From positions 1 to 64,000 of the forward strand of contig JBKQIY010000166.1 in NCBI GenBank assembly GCA_052148155.1: DNA of 64,000 nt, written 5' to 3'. Position numbers and translations under genes: made by a program. This document shows positions 16,933 through 25,775 of the stretch, piece after piece; the first letter of the stretch is position 1, and the number at the start of each line of letters is the position of its first letter. The notes below the pieces were generated by a model. The model was given only the letters and a program-made list of their open reading frames with translations, did no database searches and had not been told where the DNA came from. This DNA comes from JBBQER01 sp052148155 (lineage in GTDB: Bacteria > Actinomycetota > Acidimicrobiia > IMCC26256 > PALSA-610).

Positions 16933-18525
16933 TTGAATTTGGAGCGTTCGAAGCGGGCGCCGCTGGCCCTGTTCGTATTCGTCGAGGTCGGAGCATTCGT
17001 GTTCTACCTCGCGCTCGCGCGTACGCAGTGGTTTTTCGCCGACGAGTGGGAGTTCCTGTCGGGGCGTGGTGTTGATCCGTCGGACCTCCTCCGTTCGCAC
17101 TACGGACACTGGGTCGCGGTCCCGATCGTCGTGTACCGCCTGCTCTGGGAAGTCGTGGGCCTGCGCAGCTATCTGCCCTACGTCGGCGTCGCGATCGGCT
17201 TGCACCTCCTGGCGGCGGCGCTGTTGTGGGTCGTGATGCGGCGCGCCGACGTGAGTCCTTGGATCGCGACCCTGGCCGCGTCGACGTTCGTGTTGTTCGG
17301 CGCCGGCGCCCAAGACATCTTGTGGGCGTTTCAGATCACCTTCACGGGCGCGCTCGTGTTCGGACTTGTCCACCTCTTGCTGGTCGACCACGACGGACCC
17401 GTCGACCGTCGCGACTGGCTCGGGCTTGTCGCCGGAGGTCTGGGTCTGATGTGCTCAGGGGTCGCGGTCACGATGGTGATCGTGGTCGGAGTCGCCGCGT
17501 TGTTGCGTCGATCATGGCGCGTCGCGGCGCTCCACGCCGTTCCGCTCGGCGTCGTATACGGCGTCTGGTGGCTGCGGTACTCGCAAGGAGTTCATTCGTT
17601 CGTCGGCTCCGCCCGTCAGATCTTCGACTGGTGCGTGACCGGCGGGGCAGCCGTGTTCGGCGCGCTCGGCTCGGTGTGGGGCGTCGGCTGGGTCCTCGCG
17701 GCGATGTTCGTCGTCGGCTGTGTCGTCGCGGTGCGCGAGTCTGGTGTGGGTGCTGTACACGGCCGACTGGCGCTGCCGAGCGCGCTCTTGATCGGTGCGG
17801 CAGCCTTTTTGCTGATCGCCGCGTTCGACCGCAGCGGCATCGGCGCCTCGGCCGCCAAGCTGAGCCGATACCTGCATATCGTCGCCGCGCTCGTGCTGCC
17901 GTCGATCGCGGTCGCCATCGACGCGCTGACCCGTCGTTGGCGTGTGCTGGGAGTCGCGGCGATGGCCGCCCTGTTGGTCGGCATCCCCGGCAACGTCGCG
18001 CAGGCCAACGACTTCGCGCGCCGCCAGCGCCCCGTCGACGACGCGACCCGCCAGATCATCCTCTCGATCGCAAGGGCACCACTCGCCGGGCAGGTGCCGC
18101 CCGGGTTACGGCCGGATCCGAACTTTGCGCCGACGTTGACTCTCGGCTGGTTGCTCGAAGGTGTGGCGTCGGGACGGGTACCGAAGACGCGTCCGTCGAC
18201 GCCGACCGAAGCGCTCACCAACCGTTTGCGGCTCTCGATCGTGGAACTCGACCAGCCAAGTGGACTGGCGTGTCGTCCCCTCGACGCGCCGGTCGTGGTG
18301 CATCTCAACCAAGGTGATCGGTTCGGAATTGTCGGCAAGACGTTGATGATCCTCGTCGCCAACCGAACCGGGCGTTCAGCGCCGGTCCCGTTCGGCGTCG
18401 GTCTGCTCAATCCGTCGCTCGCGCACACCCTCGAGGTTGTCGCCGGACCGCTCACCGTCCGCATCGGGCCCGGCGGGCGCACCGGACGGCTCGGACCGGC
18501 CCTGTGCGGCCTCACCGGGCGCTAA
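16933..18525 (+). CDS. GT-C-like multi-spanning membrane protein, paralogue 1
   Basis: A 530-residue protein with about ten membrane helices and a C-terminal extracytoplasmic domain (about 365-530). The first outside loop carries FADEWEFL, the acidic pair expected of GT-C glycosyltransferases such as ArnT and PMT relatives that use polyprenyl-phosphate sugars. Other blocks shared with the genes at 19310, 20992 and 51160 are the loop ending HYGHW, RRADVSPW, AFQITFTGALVFGL, DHDGPVDRRDW and PGNVAQ. Function is inferred from topology and the acidic motif only. TTG at 16933 is uncertain, as no ribosome-binding site is visible. It follows the epimerase by 31 bases and probably belongs to the same operon. 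Confidence 0.75.
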   Translation: MNLERSKRAPLALFVFVEVGAFVFYLALARTQWFFADEWEFLSGRGVDPSDLLRSHYGHWVAVPIVVYRLLWEVVGLRSYLPYVGVAIGLHLLAAALLWVVMRRADVSPWIATLAASTFVLFGAGAQDILWAFQITFTGALVFGLVHLLLVDHDGPVDRRDWLGLVAGGLGLMCSGVAVTMVIVVGVAALLRRSWRVAALHAVPLGVVYGVWWLRYSQGVHSFVGSARQIFDWCVTGGAAVFGALGSVWGVGWVLAAMFVVGCVVAVRESGVGAVHGRLALPSALLIGAAAFLLIAAFDRSGIGASAAKLSRYLHIVAALVLPSIAVAIDALTRRWRVLGVAAMAALLVGIPGNVAQANDFARRQRPVDDATRQIILSIARAPLAGQVPPGLRPDPNFAPTLTLGWLLEGVASGRVPKTRPSTPTEALTNRLRLSIVELDQPSGLACRPLDAPVVVHLNQGDRFGIVGKTLMILVANRTGRSAPVPFGVGLLNPSLAHTLEVVAGPLTVRIGPGGRTGRLGPALCGLTGR

Positions 18526-18548
18526 ACCGCGGCGGCGAGATCGTCCCC

Positions 18549-19313
18549 TCAACGCTCGCGTGTGCGGTCGCGATGGACGGCGCGCGCATATTCGAAAAGC
18601 TCGACGTCCATCGCGTTGTCGGCCGCGATGCGTGCCCGCAGCGCTGGCGCGACCTCCTCGGCGGGAGTTCGGTTCGCGTACAACGGTTCGCCGAGCTGCC
18701 AGCCGAATCGCGCTTGCAACTCGTCGCAGAAATCGTCGAAGTGGTCGTGTAGTCCGAGCACGTCGAGCTTTCCGACCTGGTCTTTCGCACGGGCGAGGCG
18801 CTCGGGCGTGAACTCGATGCGCATCACCATCGCCCAGGTGTCTTTCGCGGCGGACGTCGCGATCTCCTGCGCGGTGAGCGAGAACATCTTCACCATGTGA
18901 TTGGCGAAGAACGCGGGGCGGAACACCTCTTCGTAGATCGTCTCGAGCGGCACCCCCTGTGCTTGCGGATTCATCTTGCGGTGGTGGCGGAGATGGGACA
19001 GGGTCCGTTCGACGGGTTCGCGCAAGACGGAGAGCGTCACGAACTCGGCGTCGAGCAGCTCGGTCGTCGAGTACGGGAAGTGCCCGGTGATGATCTCGAT
19101 CTCCGCCTTGCGTTGCTCCCACCGGGCGAGCAGCTGACGTACCGACACTTGCGGAGCGACGGCGAAGATGTCGCCGTCGGTTGGGTCGGGATACATCCGC
19201 TGTGGCGGGAAATGACGCTTCAACCGTTCGCGCAGCTCGGTTCCTGCAGCCTTTTGTACGTGCACGTAGAAGAATCGCTGCTGCACCACACTCGAACGGT
19301 ACCGGTCCTTCAA
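18549..19313 (-). CDS. sulfotransferase-like protein, family A copy 1
   Basis: A 254-residue P-loop-like sulfotransferase. The 5'-phosphosulfate loop is HVQKAAGTEL near residue 20, and the 3'-phosphate-binding segment is LREPVERTLSHLR near residue 98. It shares these plus an AADN...YA C-terminal block with genes at 28661 and 30062. It would transfer sulfate from PAPS to a sugar or lipid hydroxyl. The TTG start overlaps the stop of the upstream membrane-protein gene as TTGA, so the pair is co-translated. No signal peptide is present, so action is cytoplasmic. Confidence 0.78.
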   Translation of the reverse strand: MKDRYRSSVVQQRFFYVHVQKAAGTELRERLKRHFPPQRMYPDPTDGDIFAVAPQVSVRQLLARWEQRKAEIEIITGHFPYSTTELLDAEFVTLSVLREPVERTLSHLRHHRKMNPQAQGVPLETIYEEVFRPAFFANHMVKMFSLTAQEIATSAAKDTWAMVMRIEFTPERLARAKDQVGKLDVLGLHDHFDDFCDELQARFGWQLGEPLYANRTPAEEVAPALRARIAADNAMDVELFEYARAVHRDRTRER

Positions 19314-20992
19314 CAGAGCGCGGCGGCCTGGACCGGTGCGATGCGCACGAACAGCGGCCCGTTGACGTCCCGCACCGTATGCGTTCGGGCTGTGGCGAGC
19401 AGCGACGTCCCAAAGGTCAGTGGTTCCGACCTCACGTCGCCGTCGAGCGGAAGGGCCTGCACCGCGATCGCACCCCGCAGACCGAACGAGTCGCCCCGGT
19501 TGAGTCGTCGCTCGACCGGGGCGTCAAGCGGCACGCACGTCGAGGCACGCATGCCGTCAAGTTGTTCTAACGAGAGCCGCAACGTGTCGGTCGCCCGCTC
19601 GGTCGGTGTCGCCCGACCGGCGGGCGGGATACGACCGTTGCGCGCCCCGTCGAGCAGCCAGCCAACCGTGACCTCGGCTGCGAACGTCGGGGTGGGGTTC
19701 AACGAGGCCGGCACGTCGCGGGCAAGAGCCATGTGCGACAGCGCGCCGATCACGCGACGCTCCTCGCGGTAGCGGTTGGCAGGTCCGACGTTGTGGCTGA
19801 TGTCGGCGACGTTGCCGGGAATGCCGACGAGAAACAACGCGATCGCGACGACACCGAGCGCGCGGCGTCGCCGGGCGAGCGCGTCGGCCGCGACGGTGAG
19901 CGACGGAAGTACGAGCGCGGCGATGATGTGCAGGTAACGGCTCGACGCCGCGAACTGCGCGCCGAGGCCGAAGCGCGTGATCGCGAGTATCCCCGCGAAG
20001 ATCGCGGCGCCGATGGCCAACGCCACCACCGCCGACAACCGTTGGTGTCTTTCGTTGCGGTTCGTGTCCCGCCACGCGATGGCCAGACCGACGACCAGCA
20101 TCGCGGCGAGGACCCACCCGAGGAACGGGATCTGACCCATCGCGCCGAAGGATTTCGTGAAGGTCGTACGCACCGACCGTACGATCTGTCGGACGTGCAG
20201 GTCGGTGCGGGCCGGGCGTCCGTAGGTCCGCATCCAAACGACGTAGGTGACCGCGAGCGGCACCGTGTGCAACGCCGCCGCGCGCCACCTTCTTCGCAAC
20301 AGGCACGCGACGCCGACCGCGGCGACCATCACGATCGAGACGTCGGAGCACAACAGCGCGCCGAAGCCGGCAAGGAGTCCGAGCGCGTCGCGTCGATCGA
20401 TCGGTCCGTCGTGATCAGCCAACAGCAGTTGGGTGAGCCCGAACACCAAGGCGCCTGTGAAGGTGATCTGGAAGGCGATCAGGATGTCCTGACTGCCGGA
20501 GCCGAACAGCACGAACAGCGTCGCGGCCGCGGTCGCGATCCACGGGTCAACTCCCGCCCGCCGCATCACCACGCGGAGCAGGGCGGCGGCGACGAGATGC
20601 AGACCGATCGAGCACAGCTGGTAGGGCAGATAGCTGTGGAGGCCGAACATCCAGTACAGGACGCGGAACACCAACGCCGGGAGGGCCACGAGATGATCGC
20701 CGTGGGGGAGGAGCAGGTCGTGAATACTGAGATGCCGAGCAGCGAGAAAGTCCCACTCGTCGCCGAAAACGCCGAAGAACCAGACCTTGGTTCCGTTTAC
20801 GACGAAGATGATCGCTCCGACAACTTCGGCGACGGCGAACGTGACAAGCGCCGGCCGGGCGTGCGCGTCGTTGCCAGCGGGACCATGCAAGATGTGGGAA
20901 AGGTTATTCGCGAGATGACCGGGATCGACCACACCGACGAGGTCTGTGGAATGATTTGCAGCCTGGTCGGCGCACTCGAAACGGGCGAGCAT
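19310..20992 (-). CDS. GT-C-like multi-spanning membrane protein, paralogue 2
   Basis: A 560-residue paralogue of the proteins at 16933, 20992 and 51160. It has FGDEWDFLAAR in the first outside loop, YLPYQ, RRAGVDPW, AFQITFTGALVFGL, DHDGPIDRRD and a C-terminal extracytoplasmic domain. The predicted role is a polyprenyl-phosphate-sugar-dependent glycosyltransferase. ATG at 20992 overlaps the divergent paralogue's start. TTG at 20890 is an attractive alternative because it leaves about 100 bases for promoters and aligns better with the shorter N-termini of the other copies. It is coupled to the sulfotransferase downstream. Confidence 0.75.
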   Translation of the reverse strand: MLARFECADQAANHSTDLVGVVDPGHLANNLSHILHGPAGNDAHARPALVTFAVAEVVGAIIFVVNGTKVWFFGVFGDEWDFLAARHLSIHDLLLPHGDHLVALPALVFRVLYWMFGLHSYLPYQLCSIGLHLVAAALLRVVMRRAGVDPWIATAAATLFVLFGSGSQDILIAFQITFTGALVFGLTQLLLADHDGPIDRRDALGLLAGFGALLCSDVSIVMVAAVGVACLLRRRWRAAALHTVPLAVTYVVWMRTYGRPARTDLHVRQIVRSVRTTFTKSFGAMGQIPFLGWVLAAMLVVGLAIAWRDTNRNERHQRLSAVVALAIGAAIFAGILAITRFGLGAQFAASSRYLHIIAALVLPSLTVAADALARRRRALGVVAIALFLVGIPGNVADISHNVGPANRYREERRVIGALSHMALARDVPASLNPTPTFAAEVTVGWLLDGARNGRIPPAGRATPTERATDTLRLSLEQLDGMRASTCVPLDAPVERRLNRGDSFGLRGAIAVQALPLDGDVRSEPLTFGTSLLATARTHTVRDVNGPLFVRIAPVQAAALC

Positions 20993-22713
20993 TGACGACT
21001 GAGCCGGTGGCAGTCGAGGAAACGGAGCCGTCCGGTCGCGCCAGCTCCGAACGGCCCGCCTCGCGTTGGGGTGTCCTTCGCAACGCGGTCGTGTGGTTCG
21101 TTGCCGCCGAGGTGATCGCATTTCCGCTCCTGTTGGTGTGGGGCCGCCACGGCTGGTTCACCCAGGACGACTGGGACTTCTTGTCGGCCCGCACCGCCGG
21201 CAACGTCGGCGACCTGTTCCGCGCGCATTTCCAGCACTGGACGACGCTGCCGGTCCTCGTGTACCGGCTCATGTGGGTACTGGTCGGTATGCGCAGCTAC
21301 ACGCCGTATCAGGCGCTGATCGTGACGTTGCATCTCGTCGCCGCCGCCCTGGTCCTCGTGGTCATGCGTCGCGCGGGCGTGCGGCCCTGGCTGGCGACCG
21401 TGGCCGCCGTCGCGTTTTTGTTCTTCGGTCCCGGCGCGGAGAACATCCTCGTCGCGTTCCAGATCACGTTCGTCGGGTCGTTGGTGTTCGGCCTGACCCA
21501 ACTGATCGCCGCCGACCACGACGGTCCGATCGCCCGCCGAGACTGGCTCGGCTTGCTCGCCGGCTTCGCGGGGCTGCTCTGCTCGGGTGTCGCCGTGACC
21601 ATGACCATCATCGTCGGGCTTGCGGTGCTGCTCCGTCGCGGACGTCGAGGTTGGCGCGTCGCGTTGTTCCATACCGCGCCGCTCGGCGTCGCGTACGCCC
21701 TGTGGTCGAAACTGGCTCCCAAAGGGCAGAACGCGGAGAACTATCGCAGCCAATCCCCGACGCAGATCACGAAATTCGTGCTGGTCGGTTTCGAAGCGAC
21801 GTTCGCCCGGTTAGGTCACGTGCCCGGCATCGGTGTCGCGCTCGCGATCGTGGGGGTCGGCGGGCTGGCCCTGCTGTTCCGCACGCGGGGTCGGCACGCA
21901 CCACTGGGCGAGCTGGCCGCACCGATCGCGTTGCTCGTCGGCAGCGCCGTGTTCCTGATCGTCACTGGCGTCGCGCGCGCCGGACAGGGCGGATTGCTCG
22001 CGCTGGCCAACGGAACCGGACCTGACCGGGCACGCGACAGCCGTTACGTCTATTTGGTCGCCGCAATGGCCTTACCCGCGCTCGCGCTCGGAGCCGACGC
22101 GCTCGTTCGACGATGGCGACAACTCACAATCCCGGTCGTCGCGCTGTTGGCGGTCGGACTGCCCGGCAACATCCACGAACTTGCAACATGCGTTCCGGTC
22201 AAAGGGACAGGCAGCTGTGCGCCGTCGTCGCTGCCACCGTTCGCCAACGCCGCGGTGACGCGTGAACAGATCCTGGCCGTCCCGCAACTCCCGTTCGCGG
22301 CTCAGCTTCGGGACTCGAAAGTCCCGGTTCCGATCGCTCGGCTCGTACCGGAGGGCCTCACGTTCGGCTGGCTGCTCGACGGCGCCGCGTCAGGAAAAAT
22401 TCCGGACCCCGGACCGCTGAACCCATTCCAGGTCGCAACCTTTGTTCGCGAGTCCTTCCTGGCGTCTGCCGCGGAGATCTCACGGTCGCAGTGTGTGCCA
22501 GCGCCGACGGTCTCGATACGCGTCCTCGACAAAGGTCAGCGGCTCACAGTCGAATTCGGGCGGGTCGTGCTTCGTTATGCGCCACGAGGAGGCACACCTT
22601 CGTTCCCGACAACCCTCAAAGCGACGGTCGCGCCTGCGACGATCGTCGCGTTGGTCGGACCGTTGCGTCTGCGTCTCGTCCCTCTCAACTCGGGCGTCAT
22701 GCTCTGCGAGTGA
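20992..22713 (+). CDS. GT-C-like multi-spanning membrane protein, paralogue 3
   Basis: A 573-residue paralogue divergent from the copy on the other strand. The acidic loop reads FTQDDWDFLSAR. Shared blocks include YTPYQ, RRAGVRPW, AFQITFVGSLVFGL and DHDGPIARRDW. Compared with paralogue 1 it carries extra loop residues before the C-terminal domain, including a CVPVKGTGSC segment whose two Cys could pair. TTG at 20992 is a weak start choice. GTG at 21007 and TTG at 20956 are in frame. The C-terminal domain ends in a short Cys-Glu tail. Confidence 0.75.
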   Translation: MTTEPVAVEETEPSGRASSERPASRWGVLRNAVVWFVAAEVIAFPLLLVWGRHGWFTQDDWDFLSARTAGNVGDLFRAHFQHWTTLPVLVYRLMWVLVGMRSYTPYQALIVTLHLVAAALVLVVMRRAGVRPWLATVAAVAFLFFGPGAENILVAFQITFVGSLVFGLTQLIAADHDGPIARRDWLGLLAGFAGLLCSGVAVTMTIIVGLAVLLRRGRRGWRVALFHTAPLGVAYALWSKLAPKGQNAENYRSQSPTQITKFVLVGFEATFARLGHVPGIGVALAIVGVGGLALLFRTRGRHAPLGELAAPIALLVGSAVFLIVTGVARAGQGGLLALANGTGPDRARDSRYVYLVAAMALPALALGADALVRRWRQLTIPVVALLAVGLPGNIHELATCVPVKGTGSCAPSSLPPFANAAVTREQILAVPQLPFAAQLRDSKVPVPIARLVPEGLTFGWLLDGAASGKIPDPGPLNPFQVATFVRESFLASAAEISRSQCVPAPTVSIRVLDKGQRLTVEFGRVVLRYAPRGGTPSFPTTLKATVAPATIVALVGPLRLRLVPLNSGVMLCE

Positions 22714-22796
22714 CACTCGTACGAGCATCCGGCGACGCGTGCTCGTCATCGCGAGAAGACGGTTCGCAGAGGTCAGGTCTTCGCCGCGTGCCTGAC

Positions 22797-22802
22797 TAGC
22801 AT
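22797..22802 (+). promoter_or_regulatory. putative leaderless -10 box TAGCAT
   Basis: TAGCAT ends 7 nt before the ATG at 22810, the same spacing as at 13122, 30062, 56832 and 62190. Confidence 0.5.
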
Positions 22803-22809
22803 CCGACCT

Positions 22810-24468
22810 ATGGCGCACGGCGAGTCGTCGGAAGCGTTCGACGGCGTGCACGTGCCGAAGCGGACCCAGCGCCTCTTCCTCGCGGTTGCGTTCCTGACGC
22901 TTGCCGTATACCTCGCGTCGGCGCGCGGACTGCCCCAAACCTTCGACGAGCAGATCGTGTTCGACACGACCGCGTCGCTCGTGCACGGCAAGGCCGACAT
23001 CAGCCCGGCGCTGCAGAAGGCGTTCCCGACCGGCACCGCGGCAGGCGACGTCGCCGCCGGCCTCACCGTCGAACGATCGGACGGACACCGGGCCGGAATT
23101 TACGGGCTCGGCACGTCGGCGGTCGGCGCGCCGTTGTACGCGGTCGGCAAGTTGATCGCCGAAGTTTCACCTCCCGCAAAACGCGCGCAAATAGTGCTGA
23201 CCGCGACCATGTTCACGGACGGGCTGATCACCGCGACGACGGTCTTCATGTTGATGCTCCTGTGCTTGTTGCTCGGCGCTCCGCCGGCCGGCGCGGTACT
23301 GATCGGCGTCTCGTTCGGTTTGGGGAGCTACGCGTTTCCGCACGCACTCACACTGTTCACCGAGCCGGGCACCGCGTTGTGTTTGATCGCAGCCGTCTTC
23401 TTTGCCGTCCGTGCCGCGCGTGCCGGTGCGAGACGGGATCTGCTCGCGTGTGGCGCGTGCGCGGGTGCCGCGCTGCTGTTCCGAGTGTCGGCCGCGTTGT
23501 TCTTGCCCCTCATCGGCATATGGCTCCTCGTCGCCGCGTGGCGATCACGTGACACGCTGGGTCGCGAGTCGCCCTCGCGTCGCGGACAACGATTGGTCGT
23601 GCAGTTCGGTGTGTGGTTCACCGCGGGCGCGGCCGGTCCGCTGCTGTTGATGCTGGTCGTGAACTGGTGGCGCTACGGCAGTCCGTCCAACTTCGGGTAT
23701 GCGCTCGGCACGGCAACCAATCAGTCGTACCCCATCGTGCGCGGTGTCGTGAACCAGTGGTTCAGCTCAGGCAAGAGTCTGTTCTTGTACGCGCCGATCG
23801 CGGTGGTGGTCGTGGCCGGGCTTGTTCGTTCCGTTCGGCGAGCACCGATGGAGATCGCGTTGTTGGGAAGTCTCGTGGTGGTCAATACGCTGTTCTTCGC
23901 GCGGGTGCAGTTTTGGTCGGGTGACTGGGCCTGGGGTCCGCGGTACCTACAGATCGTGGTGCCGTGTCTGGCGGCGATGGCGGCGCCCCTGACCGACACG
24001 CGCGGATGGCGGCGCGCCATCGTGGTGGTGAGCGCGTTCGGGCTCGTCTTCGCGGCGCTGCCGGCGGTACTCGTGCGGTTCACGCTGATCTTTTGGGCCG
24101 CGATTCGGGTCATGCCGCCGGGGAATGTTCTCGGACCGCCCGTGTGGGATCACAGCTACTACGCGCTGATCTGGCACACATGGCATTGGCAACAGATCGG
24201 ATATCAACTGCGGCTGCTGCCGCACGCGTTCACCAACTCGTTGAGCCACGTCACGAACCCGAAGGGTCCGACGCCGGTCGATCGCGCGCCCGGCCTGCCG
24301 CGATTCGAGTTCTGGTGGCTGCGCGCGCGCGACCTCGGAACAACCGCAGTGTTGCTGTTCGCAGTGTTTCCGATCGCTGCGGCCGTGTCGGGTGTACGCG
24401 CGCTCAACCGCTATCTCGACTCAACGCCGGATTCGGCCGTCGCCGGAGGCGCTTCGCAGGCCTTGTGA
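22810..24468 (+). CDS. polytopic membrane glycosyltransferase-like protein
   Basis: A 552-residue protein with about ten membrane helices. The first outside loop has FDEQIVFDTT, an acidic pair as in GT-C enzymes. The motif SGDWAWGPRYL (near residue 375) recurs in actinobacterial membrane glycosyltransferase candidates. It is not closely related to the four-copy family. It probably transfers a sugar from a polyprenyl-phosphate carrier outside the membrane. That role is inferred from topology. No upstream ribosome-binding site is needed if the TAGCAT box makes a leaderless mRNA. Confidence 0.72.
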   Translation: MAHGESSEAFDGVHVPKRTQRLFLAVAFLTLAVYLASARGLPQTFDEQIVFDTTASLVHGKADISPALQKAFPTGTAAGDVAAGLTVERSDGHRAGIYGLGTSAVGAPLYAVGKLIAEVSPPAKRAQIVLTATMFTDGLITATTVFMLMLLCLLLGAPPAGAVLIGVSFGLGSYAFPHALTLFTEPGTALCLIAAVFFAVRAARAGARRDLLACGACAGAALLFRVSAALFLPLIGIWLLVAAWRSRDTLGRESPSRRGQRLVVQFGVWFTAGAAGPLLLMLVVNWWRYGSPSNFGYALGTATNQSYPIVRGVVNQWFSSGKSLFLYAPIAVVVVAGLVRSVRRAPMEIALLGSLVVVNTLFFARVQFWSGDWAWGPRYLQIVVPCLAAMAAPLTDTRGWRRAIVVVSAFGLVFAALPAVLVRFTLIFWAAIRVMPPGNVLGPPVWDHSYYALIWHTWHWQQIGYQLRLLPHAFTNSLSHVTNPKGPTPVDRAPGLPRFEFWWLRARDLGTTAVLLFAVFPIAAAVSGVRALNRYLDSTPDSAVAGGASQAL

Positions 24469-24495
24469 GCTGTGTACTTTGCGTTGTCGGACCGC

Positions 24496-24501
24496 TACAA
24501 T
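24496..24501 (+). promoter_or_regulatory. putative -10 box TACAAT
   Basis: A near-consensus TACAAT ends 9 nt before the ATG at 24511 and suggests an almost leaderless transcript for the GT2 gene. Confidence 0.55.
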
Positions 24502-24510
24502 TCGTGTCCG

Positions 24511-24546
24511 ATGGGGAACTTGGCCGCGATGGGCAACTTGGCCGAG
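24511..24546 (+). repeat. two 18-base tandem units containing start codons
   Basis: Units 24511-24528 and 24529-24546 match at 16 of 18 bases and encode MGNLAA and MGNLAE. Each begins with ATG, so translation could begin at either. Confidence 0.7.
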
Positions 24547-25767
24547 ATGGCGACGGGCGACGCGCAGCCGCGGGCCGACGGGCTGGAACTGTCGATCGTG
24601 TTGCCGTGCCTCAACGAAGCCGAGACGGTTTCGTTGTGTGTCAGCAAGGCCGTCGGCTGGCTTCGCGACGCCGGCGTCGCCGGCGAAGTGATCGTCGCCG
24701 ACAACGGCAGTACCGACGATTCGCCGGACCTCGCGCGGGCCGCGGGAGCGCGCGTCGTGACCGTGCGGCGCAAGGGTTACGGCAACGCCTTGCTGCGTGG
24801 GATCCGCGCGGCCCGCGGCACCTACGTCCTCATGGCCGACGCCGACGACAGTTACGACCTCGAAGATCTGGGCCCGTTCCTCGAGCGCTTACGTGCGGGC
24901 GACGATCTCGTGATGGGAAATCGGTTCGCGGGTGGGATCGAACCGGGCGCGATGCCGTGGCTGCACCGCCGCATCGGCAACCCAGTGTTGTCCGGACTCG
25001 GCCGGCTGTTCTTCCGCACACCGGTGCGCGACTTCCATTGCGGTATCCGCGCCTTTCGCAAAGATGCCATCGTCGACTTGGGATTGCGTGCCGGCGGGAT
25101 GGAGTTCGCGAGCGAGATGATCGTCAAGGCGAGCTTGGCCGATCTGCGCATCAGTGAGGTACCCACCAGGCTTCGTCGAGACGGCCGTTCCCGCGCGCCG
25201 CACCTGCGCAGCTTCCGTGACGGATGGCGGCATCTTCGGTTCCTGCTGCTCTTCTGTCCCAACTGGCTGTTCGTCGTGCCCGGGCTGATCGTGTTGGCGG
25301 TCGGCGCGGCCGGGACGACCGCGTTGACGTTCGGGCACATCGGCGGTCTCGATATCGCAGGTCTTTTGTACGCGGCTTCGCTCACGATCATCGGATATCA
25401 GGCGTTGTGGTTCGGGTTGTTGATGCAGACCTACGCCGAGAGTCGTGGCATCCTCCCTGAGGGGACGCGCATGCGCCGGATCCGGCGTCTGCTCACGCTC
25501 GAGCGCGGTCTGATCCTCGGCGTCGCGCTGCTCGTGGTCGGTGTCCTGGTCGCGATCATCTCAGTCTTGCGTTGGCAATCCGCGCACTTCGGTGCGTTGA
25601 ACCCCGCGCAAAATGTTCGGGTCATCACGCCCGCGATTCTCGGTCTCGTGCTCGGATCGCAGACGATCCTGGGAAGTTTCTCCATCGGTGTGCTCGCGAT
25701 CCGCACCGCGGCGCCCGACGAGCCGTCCCCACAACGCGCCGTGACTCCGGTGCGAAGCGGGAGCTGA
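24511..25767 (+). CDS. membrane-anchored family 2 glycosyltransferase (DPG synthase-like)
   Basis: A 418-residue protein. The GT-A domain (about 25-250) has LSIVLPCLNEAET, VIVADNGSTDDS and the acidic MADADDSYD. It is followed by four membrane helices (about 250-400). This architecture is that of enzymes making polyprenyl-phosphate-glucose or -mannose, which are the donors of GT-C enzymes such as those encoded nearby. That link is inference. ATG at 24511 fits the TACAAT box, while a GTG at 24472 would put the box inside the gene. A tandem repeat duplicates the start region. Confidence 0.82.
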   Translation: MGNLAAMGNLAEMATGDAQPRADGLELSIVLPCLNEAETVSLCVSKAVGWLRDAGVAGEVIVADNGSTDDSPDLARAAGARVVTVRRKGYGNALLRGIRAARGTYVLMADADDSYDLEDLGPFLERLRAGDDLVMGNRFAGGIEPGAMPWLHRRIGNPVLSGLGRLFFRTPVRDFHCGIRAFRKDAIVDLGLRAGGMEFASEMIVKASLADLRISEVPTRLRRDGRSRAPHLRSFRDGWRHLRFLLLFCPNWLFVVPGLIVLAVGAAGTTALTFGHIGGLDIAGLLYAASLTIIGYQALWFGLLMQTYAESRGILPEGTRMRRIRRLLTLERGLILGVALLVVGVLVAIISVLRWQSAHFGALNPAQNVRVITPAILGLVLGSQTILGSFSIGVLAIRTAAPDEPSPQRAVTPVRSGS

Positions 25768-25775
25768 CTGGATAC

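Noticed and set aside
16933..24468. The GT-C-like proteins as Wzy polymerase or Wzx flippase
   Set aside because: The acidic pair in the first outside loop and the helix layout fit GT-C better. No large Wzy-type loop or MATE/MVF pattern was seen.
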